From Chloroflexota bacterium (lineage in GTDB: Bacteria > Chloroflexota > Dehalococcoidia > SM23-28-2 > RBG-16-64-32): 6,922 bases of DNA. A model generated the notes under the pieces. That model had not been told where the DNA came from. It worked only from the letters and a program-made list of their open reading frames with translations, and did not search any database. Position numbers and translations under genes: made by a program. Below, in pieces: positions 1 to 4,859 of this stretch (within the stretch, counting starts at the first letter, position 1; every line of letters starts with the position of its first letter). Location of the stretch: NCBI GenBank assembly GCA_022565075.1, contig JADFKG010000110.1:1-6922 (forward strand), in the 5' to 3' direction.

Positions 1-237
1 CTCGACGAGGTTCTGCTCCGACTTCGTGGCCAGGATGCCGCGCCCCTCGATGCAGTGGAGCACCTGCGGCACCGCGTGCGTGTGCAGGTACGTGTGCGCG
101 CCCGGGCTGAAGCGCACGAGGATGACGTCGATCCCCTCGTCCGCCGAGGCGATCACCTGTACCCGCACCCCGCCGCCGACGAAGTACTTCGTGCCGCCGT
201 CCCCGGCGGCCGACTCAGGCGTCCGGTGTACTTTCAT
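1..237 (-). CDS. Cupin-domain protein, N-terminal 79 codons (3' end beyond window)
   Basis: The frame is open from the ATG at 237 to the left edge, giving 79 residues that begin MKVHRTPESA. Residues 46-65 match cupin motif 1 as G-x5-H-x-H-x3-Q-x6-G, with G46, H52, H54, Q58 and G65. The two histidines are the expected metal ligands. Glutamine replaces the textbook glutamate, which is common in small single-domain cupins with an HTHxxxQ motif. The second cupin motif would lie beyond the edge, so metal binding and function cannot be judged. The class is a small soluble beta-barrel protein whose members include enzymes, sugar or hormone binders and regulators. There is no Shine-Dalgarno before the ATG. 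Instead a TACACT hexamer lies seven bases upstream, suggesting a leaderless transcript. It follows the membrane-protein gene by 28 bases on the same strand, so read-through from nrdJ is also possible. The fold call is solid and the substrate is unknown. Confidence 0.82.
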   Translation of the reverse strand, partial: MKVHRTPESAAGDGGTKYFVGGGVRVQVIASADEGIDVILVRFSPGAHTYLHTHAVPQVLHCIEGRGILATKSEQNLVE

Positions 238-244
238 GAGTGGG

Positions 245-250
245 AGTGTA
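245..250 (-). promoter_or_regulatory. Putative -10 box of a leaderless cupin promoter
   Basis: On the minus strand the hexamer TACACT (matching TAnnnT) is followed by exactly seven bases and then the cupin ATG at 237. That would place the transcription start on the A of the start codon. No purine-rich Shine-Dalgarno occurs in the 28-base gap. A convincing -35 box was not seen around 268-274. The same geometry recurs at the nrdJ start at 3260, which strengthens both calls. Confidence 0.45.
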
Positions 251-265
251 TCAGGGAGGTTGAGG

Positions 266-871
266 CTAGACTTCGGAGAGCGCCTGTAACGCTTCGGAGA
301 ATGTCATAGGTGACGTTTGGGCTGCCTTCACTGCGGTATCGGTGAGTTGGAGGGCATCGTTGGCCGGGCGACCGTTGCGACGAAGTGCCGTGTCCACCAG
401 GTCGATGACTTCAGCACTGTCGATCCGAAACGCCAGCGCCGCCATGTTGACTGCTGGTGCCATCTGTTCAATCTCCTTGGGCGACCGGCCTCGCTCGCTT
501 AGCCTCAGAATTATCCTCCCAAGCCCCATGTAGCCGATGTACGCGAATGACTTATGTGTCTTGTGAATGCGTCGGACGAAGTGGTCTGCGGCCTTCTTGT
601 TTGTGAATTGCCCGTTGATTGAGATCGACGTGCACAGAGTCTCGAACTCCATGGCGCTCTTGATGGAGATAATGAAGGCGCTAACGAGCGCTATCACTAT
701 GCCAATGAATATCCCCCAGAGCCCCAACAGTAGTAGTGAGACTCCGGTCATAACGATGTCAGTCACCGCAAGGACGATCTTGAAGCTAGATGAGCCCTTA
801 AGCCTCTTCACGCCAACGATGAGCGCCAGGGAATACAGACAGATCGTGATGATCAGAAGGACGGCGTTCAT
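266..871 (-). CDS. Unrecognised membrane protein with three N-terminal transmembrane segments
   Basis: This 201-residue protein starts with MNAVLLIITI and is not recognised from any family. Hydrophobic stretches at about residues 2-21, 32-50 and 52-70 look like three membrane helices, with basic residues at 22-25 and at 71. Residues 71-201 form a polar tail, probably cytoplasmic, with a basic helix-like part around 88-125. The start at 871 lies one base after the nrdJ stop (TGA-G-ATG), and AGGTG at 884-880 inside nrdJ gives an eight-base spacing, so translational coupling is likely. The frame stays open upstream to 1042, but that part overlaps nrdJ and is arginine- and proline-rich shadow sequence, so it was excluded. 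GC over five 60-base blocks is about 52%, against about 69% in the neighbours, and codons ending in A or T are frequent. This suggests recent acquisition. A role linked to nucleotide reduction is only a positional inference. Confidence 0.75.
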   Translation of the reverse strand: MNAVLLIITICLYSLALIVGVKRLKGSSSFKIVLAVTDIVMTGVSLLLLGLWGIFIGIVIALVSAFIISIKSAMEFETLCTSISINGQFTNKKAADHFVRRIHKTHKSFAYIGYMGLGRIILRLSERGRSPKEIEQMAPAVNMAALAFRIDSAEVIDLVDTALRRNGRPANDALQLTDTAVKAAQTSPMTFSEALQALSEV

Positions 872-872
872 C

Positions 873-3260
873 TCACCCGCACCTGTTGTACCCGCACGCC
901 CGGCAGACCATACAGCCTTCCTGGTACGCCAGCAGCGCGCCGCACTCCGGGCAGCCCATGCCCGTCGGCTCCTCGGTGTGGGCGGCCCGCGGAGGCTCGT
1001 CGGCGTGGGCGACGCCGCCTCGCGACCCGGACGGGTTCGCATCTTGCGAAAACTTCAGCTCCAGCCAGCGGAAGATGTAGTCGACGAGGCTCGTCGCCCA
1101 GGGGATCTCCGGGTTGCCGGTCGCCCCGTAGGGCTCGAAGCGCGTGTTCTTGAGCTTCCGCGACAGCTCCTCTATCGGCACGCCGTACTGCAACGTCACC
1201 GACGTCAGCAGCGCGACCGCGTCCATCAGGCCCGAGACCATCGAGCCCTCCTTCGAGATCTTGACGAAGATCTCGCCCGGGCGCCCGTCCTCGTAGAGGC
1301 CGCACGTGACGTAGCCTTCGTGGTCGGCCACCCGGAACTTGTGCGTCAACGAGCGCCGCTCGTCCGGCAGGCGCTGGCGGTACGGGCGCGGCCGCTCGAT
1401 CGACGTGATCTTGCCCTCGATCTCGTCGAGCGCCGGCTGCGTCTCCTGCTCCGGCCCCTTCACGTTCGCCGTCGTGTGCGAAAGCACCGAGAAGTCGCGG
1501 GAGCCCTCGCGGTAGATCGTGATCCCCTTGCAGCCTTCGCGGTAGGCGAGCCAGTAGGCGGCCGCCACGTCGGCCTCCGTCGCCGTCGCCGGGAAGTTGA
1601 TCGTCTTCGAGACGGCGTTATCGGTGTGCCGCTGGAACGCCGCCTGCATGCGCACGTGCCACTCCGGCGTGATCTCGTGCGCCGAGACGAACAGCCTCTG
1701 CGCCTCCTCCGGCACCTTCGCGCCGTCTTCGGCCGATTCGTTCCAGGTCGCGATCGTGCCGCCCTGCGCCAGGTGCGCGATCAGCTCGTCGCTGTAGAAG
1801 CCGCCCGCTTCGGCGGCGCGCAGGAAGTGCTTGTTCACCTCGGTCAGCTCGGTTAGCCGCGACGGGTCGTCGCCGTCGAGGTAGTGGCGGCGCGTGAAGG
1901 CGAGCGCGAACAGTGGCTCGATGCCGGACGAAGCGTCGGCGATGATCGAGATCGTTCCCGTCGGCGCCACCGTCGTCCGCGTGGCGTTGCGGTAGGGCGC
2001 CTCCGGGTCGTAGCGCGAGCCCTTCCACGCCGGGAAGACGCCGCGCTCGCGCGCCAGCTCCAGCGAGGCGTCGTTCGCCTTCTCCTGGATGAAGCGCATC
2101 AGCTCTTCGCCCAGCGCCAGCGCTTCCTCCGAGTCGTATGGCACGCCGAGCTGGAAGAGCATGTCGTGCCAGCCCATCACGCCGAGGCCGATCTTGCGGG
2201 TCAGCTTCGTCGCCCGGTCGATCTCCTCCATCGGGTAGCGGTTCGCTTCGATCACGTTGTCCAGAAAGCGCACGCCGGTTGGGATGACGCCGGCGAGGCG
2301 TCCCCAGTCGATTCTTGGCTTCTTGCCCGCCTTGACGAAGCGGCCCAGGTTCACGGAACCCAGGTTGCACGACTCGTACGGCAGCAACGGCTGTTCGCCG
2401 CAGGGGTTCGTCGCCTCGATCTCGCCCAGGTGCGGCGTCGGGTTGTCGCGGTTGATGCGATCGATGAACACGATGCCGGGATCGCCGTTGCGCCAGGCGT
2501 TGGCGACGATGCGGTCGAAGACGTGGCGCGCGCGTATTCTGCCTGTCGCCTCGCCGTCCAGCGGGTTAACGAGCGTGTACTCCTCGTCTCGCTCGACGGC
2601 GCCCATGAACTCCTCGGTCACGGCGACCGAGATGTTGAAGTTCGTGAGCGTGCGCATGTCTCCCTTGAGCGAGATGAACTCTTCGATGTCCGGATGAGTG
2701 ACGGCGAGGATGCCCATGTTCGCGCCGCGCCTCGTCCCGCCTTGCTTGATCGCCTCGGTCGCGGCGTCGAAGACACGCAGGAACGAGACCGGCCCCGACG
2801 CCACGCCCATCGTCGAGCGCACGCGGGCGCCCTTCGGCCGCAGGCGCGAGAAGGCGAAGCCGGTGCCGCCCCCGGACTGGTGGATCACAGCCGTGTCCTT
2901 GATCGCCCCGAAGATGCCTGGGATGCTGTCGGGCACCGGCAGCACGAAACAGGCGGAGAGCTGCTGGATTTCGCGGCCGGCGTTCATCAGGGTCGGCGAA
3001 TTGGGGAGAAAGTCGAGGTCCTGCATGATCGCCAGGAACTTCGGCTCCCACTCCGCGACGGCGGCGCCGCTGTCAGCATTTTGGCCGCTGAACCGCTCCT
3101 CTGCTTGCGCGATGTTGAGGGCGACGCGCCGGAACAACTCCTCCGGCGTCTCCGCGGGCTGGCCGCCATCGTCCTTCGCCAGATAACGCCGCGCGAGGAC
3201 GAGGCGCGCGTTCTCGGAGAGCGCGAGTTCTCCCGGGCGGCCGGTTCTTTTCGTCGGCAT
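873..3260 (-). CDS. nrdJ: Adenosylcobalamin-dependent (class II) ribonucleotide reductase, complete
   Basis: The 795-residue protein reduces ribonucleotides to deoxyribonucleotides in the cytoplasm, using a thiyl radical made with coenzyme B12. Visible landmarks are C104 in SACFVLPVP and C298 in YESCNLGSVNL (the expected reducing cysteine pair), and N285-P-C287-G-E289 carrying the radical cysteine with its flanking Asn and Glu. The APTGTIS loop follows at 432-438. A TSCPD-type domain at about 635-735 ends in VDYIFRWL. The tail holds C770, C773, C783, C786, C789 and C794, a zinc-ribbon or re-reduction module. No ATP-cone is apparent at the N-terminus; allosteric control was not assessed. The start at 3260 was chosen because TATAAT lies seven bases upstream. 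An in-frame ATG at 3290 would add ten residues but has no good signal. The frame also runs open to 3932 antisense to the next gene, which is not coding. The membrane-protein gene follows one base after the stop. Confidence 0.96.
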   Translation of the reverse strand: MPTKRTGRPGELALSENARLVLARRYLAKDDGGQPAETPEELFRRVALNIAQAEERFSGQNADSGAAVAEWEPKFLAIMQDLDFLPNSPTLMNAGREIQQLSACFVLPVPDSIPGIFGAIKDTAVIHQSGGGTGFAFSRLRPKGARVRSTMGVASGPVSFLRVFDAATEAIKQGGTRRGANMGILAVTHPDIEEFISLKGDMRTLTNFNISVAVTEEFMGAVERDEEYTLVNPLDGEATGRIRARHVFDRIVANAWRNGDPGIVFIDRINRDNPTPHLGEIEATNPCGEQPLLPYESCNLGSVNLGRFVKAGKKPRIDWGRLAGVIPTGVRFLDNVIEANRYPMEEIDRATKLTRKIGLGVMGWHDMLFQLGVPYDSEEALALGEELMRFIQEKANDASLELARERGVFPAWKGSRYDPEAPYRNATRTTVAPTGTISIIADASSGIEPLFALAFTRRHYLDGDDPSRLTELTEVNKHFLRAAEAGGFYSDELIAHLAQGGTIATWNESAEDGAKVPEEAQRLFVSAHEITPEWHVRMQAAFQRHTDNAVSKTINFPATATEADVAAAYWLAYREGCKGITIYREGSRDFSVLSHTTANVKGPEQETQPALDEIEGKITSIERPRPYRQRLPDERRSLTHKFRVADHEGYVTCGLYEDGRPGEIFVKISKEGSMVSGLMDAVALLTSVTLQYGVPIEELSRKLKNTRFEPYGATGNPEIPWATSLVDYIFRWLELKFSQDANPSGSRGGVAHADEPPRAAHTEEPTGMGCPECGALLAYQEGCMVCRACGYNRCG

Positions 3261-3262
3261 AT

Positions 3263-3274
3263 CTACAATTATAG
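3263..3274. promoter_or_regulatory. Near-palindromic AT-rich core giving -10 boxes on both strands
   Basis: The 12-mer CTACAATTATAG is a palindrome except at one pair of positions. On the minus strand it supplies a consensus TATAAT (3273-3268), seven bases before the nrdJ ATG at 3260. This predicts a leaderless nrdJ transcript. On the plus strand it supplies TACAAT (3264-3269), which would start transcription near 3277 and give the DGQHR gene a leader of about 100 bases. Neither direction has a clear -35 box. The symmetry could also mark a repressor operator covering the promoter. It does not fit the spacing of the NrdR box as I know it. No cobalamin riboswitch fits in this 114-base gap. Confidence 0.5.
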
Positions 3275-3360
3275 GCTTGGTGGTATGCATCGCGGAGCGA
3301 CCTGTGGCACACTCGACAGACGCATGGCGACGATCGCACCCAGTTCCGGCGCGCGGGAAC

Positions 3361-3369
3361 AAAAGGAGG
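3361..3369 (+). promoter_or_regulatory. Strong Shine-Dalgarno deciding the DGQHR gene start
   Basis: AAAAGGAGG ends five bases before the ATG at 3375. It is the strongest ribosome-binding site before any gene here and favours this start over the in-frame ATG at 3324, which has neither a purine-rich site nor a -10 box at leaderless distance. A small inverted repeat (GTTCC at 3343-3347, GGAAC at 3356-3360) directly abuts it. Confidence 0.8.
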
Positions 3370-3374
3370 CCGAA

Positions 3375-4511
3375 ATGACCATCACCGCCACGCCCCAGGC
3401 GGCGACCAGCAACGGACACAGCACTGGCGAAAAACCCCTCAGTGCGCCCGCTGTCCGCTTTCGCCAGAAGCGCCCGGACGTCAACCTCTATGTGACGGCG
3501 ATTTCCCTCAAGGACCTCCTTGGGCGCTTCGATTGCGACACCTATTCCTCGGACAACCCGTCCGGCTACCAGCGGCCCCTCACCTCGTCCCGGCTGCGCA
3601 AGATCTCTTACTACGTCCGCGAAGAAGAGGGCATGCTGCCAACGTCGATCGTCCTCTGCCTCCGCCAGCCGCATCGGGCTCGCTTCGAGTCCGCCGACGG
3701 CGCCAGCGGCACACTGACGATCGACCCCGGCGTCCCGATGTGGGTCGTCGACGGCCAGCACCGGCTCTACGGTCTGCAGCGCGCTCTCCAGAAGGACAAG
3801 GCGAAGTGGCTGGCCGATTACCAGCTGCCGGTCGTCATCATGGACGGCATCGATGCCTACGAGGAGATGCGCACGTTCCACGTCATCAACACCCGCCAAA
3901 AGGGTGTCCCGACAGATATCGTCGATCGCCACCTGCTCTCGATGCGCGAGGCTGAAGGCCTGGCCCTCATCGAACGCGAGGGCGAGAAGAACTATCTGCG
4001 CGGGCGGGCGACGCTACTGGCGGACCGTTTCAACAACGACGAGTCCAGCCCCTGGCGCGGATTGATCCGTATGCCCGGCGATCCCCTGAAGCCGGAGCAC
4101 ATGCTCAAGCAGCACAGCCTAGTCACCTCTCTGGAGCCTGTCCTGCGCGACGGCTTCGTTAAGCGCGTTACGGATGAAGAAGCTGCCCAGCTGCTGCTCA
4201 ACTACTGGAAGGCCGCGCGGGACATCTGGAGCACCGCCTTCGAGACACCGAAGGATTACGTGCTCCAGAGGCCGCTCGGCGCCGGCGTCTTGCATCAGAT
4301 CATGCCGGACGTTTTGGACATCTGCCGCGACAGCGATGACTTCTCGCCCAAGCGCATGGCCGATACGCTGTCTTACGTCGGCCGTAGCGCCGGCTTCTGG
4401 CACGCCGTCCGCGGCCACTACATGGTTCGCGCCAGCGGCAGCCGGGCCGTGAAGACGCTGGCGGAGTACCTGCGGGAGCGTCTGCCGCGCCCGGTCCTGC
4501 GCAGCATCTAG
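3375..4511 (+). CDS. DGQHR-domain (DndB-like) protein
   Basis: The 378-residue protein carries the family signature D126-G-Q-H-R130 within WVVDGQHRLYGL. Before it come GYQRPLTSSRLRKISYYV (about 64-81) and LPTSIVL (88-94). After it comes FHVINTRQKGVPTDIVDRHL (168-187), the usual Asn/Gln-containing block of this superfamily. The first 25 or so residues are low-complexity and probably disordered. No membrane segment or signal peptide is seen. DGQHR proteins include DndB, which regulates DNA phosphorothioation genes, and relatives in other DNA-modification and mobile loci; the fold is ParB/sulfiredoxin-like. No dnd partner is visible here, so a modification role is not supported by context. The gene is divergent from nrdJ, shares its 114-base upstream region, and converges on a second nrdJ. 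GC resembles that of the reductases. The family call is firm. The function, whether nucleotide-pool or DNA-related regulation, is conjecture. Confidence 0.85.
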   Translation: MTITATPQAATSNGHSTGEKPLSAPAVRFRQKRPDVNLYVTAISLKDLLGRFDCDTYSSDNPSGYQRPLTSSRLRKISYYVREEEGMLPTSIVLCLRQPHRARFESADGASGTLTIDPGVPMWVVDGQHRLYGLQRALQKDKAKWLADYQLPVVIMDGIDAYEEMRTFHVINTRQKGVPTDIVDRHLLSMREAEGLALIEREGEKNYLRGRATLLADRFNNDESSPWRGLIRMPGDPLKPEHMLKQHSLVTSLEPVLRDGFVKRVTDEEAAQLLLNYWKAARDIWSTAFETPKDYVLQRPLGAGVLHQIMPDVLDICRDSDDFSPKRMADTLSYVGRSAGFWHAVRGHYMVRASGSRAVKTLAEYLRERLPRPVLRSI

Positions 4512-4562
4512 GACCCGAGGCCTAAGACCGCCGCGAACCGGCGCCGCCCCAGCCACTGGTCG

Positions 4563-4595
4563 GCCGGGCCGTTGGGCCTCCGGCGCTGCTTTCTT
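4563..4595 (+). terminator. Putative intrinsic terminator of the DGQHR gene
   Basis: GCCGG-GCC (4563-4570) can pair with GGC (4575-4577) and CCGGC (4580-4584) around a GTTG loop, with a two-base bulge (4578-4579). This gives eight mostly G-C pairs. The following bases, GCTGCTTTCTT, are T-rich but not a clean T-run. It begins 52 bases after the DGQHR stop codon. The imperfect tail makes this tentative. Confidence 0.35.
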
Positions 4596-4727
4596 CCACG
4601 CACCTTGTCCCGCCCGTAGCAGGGCGATTGGTGCGCAGTTCGGGCGGCAAGTGGTCGTGCCAGACCAGCGGCTTCCTCCTCACCTGCCGCCACCCGGGCT
4701 GGCCGACGCCGCGCCCCTCTGCGACAA

Positions 4728-4761
4728 GGAAAGGGCGCGGAACGTATCCCGCGCCCTTTCC
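4728..4761. terminator. Perfect 13-bp hairpin, probable bidirectional terminator
   Basis: GGAAAGGGCGCGG (4728-4740) and its exact complement CCGCGCCCTTTCC (4749-4761) flank an eight-base loop. Each strand reads A-rich, then G-C core, then T-rich, as bidirectional terminators between convergent genes do. For the minus strand the 3' side continues CCTTGTC, only a weak T-tract. It lies about 100 bases beyond the stop of the second nrdJ and about 215 bases beyond that of the DGQHR gene. The hairpin is certain; the terminator role is inferred. Confidence 0.6.
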
Positions 4762-4826
4762 ACAGAAGGAGGTTGCCAGTGCGGTCGGCGAGCTGCCCAG
4801 GCCCGCGCCGCAGATGTATTCTTTTT

Positions 4827-4856
4827 AGGTCCGTCTGGACTCAGGTCCGTCTGGAC
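4827..4856. repeat. Tandem 14-bp direct repeat just after the second nrdJ stop
   Basis: AGGTCCGTCTGGAC occurs at 4827-4840 and again, without mismatch, at 4843-4856, giving a 16-base period with a TC spacer. Within each copy GTCC and GGAC are complementary across a four-base centre, so each can form a small stem. The repeat ends three bases short of the nrdJ stop codon at 4862-4860. It may be a replication-slippage duplication, a protein-binding site or part of a 3' RNA structure. Confidence 0.8.
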
Positions 4857-4859
4857 GGT

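Larger units (their letters stand above)
4512..4859. other. Convergent intergenic region, 348 bases without a supported gene
   Basis: This gap separates the 3' ends of the DGQHR gene (+) and the second nrdJ (-). It contains a bulged hairpin with a T-rich tail, a perfect 13-bp hairpin and a 16-base-period tandem repeat, each listed separately. A five-bp hairpin (CGCCC, six-base loop, GGGCG) lies near 4610-4626. Short open frames at 4508-4693 (-), 4628-4828 (+) and 4651-4902 (+) have biased GC-rich compositions and no family features. I recognised no tRNA, riboswitch or known small RNA. Confidence 0.6.

Noticed and set aside
155..237. Loss of the cupin motif-1 glutamate (Q58) as a sign of inactivity
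   Set aside because: Glutamine at this place after HTHxxx is common in active small cupins, so it is not evidence of a broken site.
567..1856. 429-residue plus-strand open frame
   Set aside because: It is a shadow of nrdJ and the membrane-protein gene, rich in Arg and Leu with no recognisable domain.
1884..3374. Open extension of the DGQHR frame upstream by about 497 codons
   Set aside because: It is antisense to nrdJ, Arg/Ala/Asp-rich as expected from GC-rich shadow frames, and the strong Shine-Dalgarno sits at 3361-3369.
3261..3374. NrdR box or cobalamin riboswitch upstream of nrdJ
   Set aside because: The palindrome CTACAATTATAG does not have NrdR-box spacing, and the predicted nrdJ mRNA has no leader to hold a riboswitch.
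3261..3932. Open extension of the nrdJ frame upstream by over 220 codons
   Set aside because: It is antisense to the DGQHR gene and has no reductase-family content; the protein already begins sensibly at 3260.
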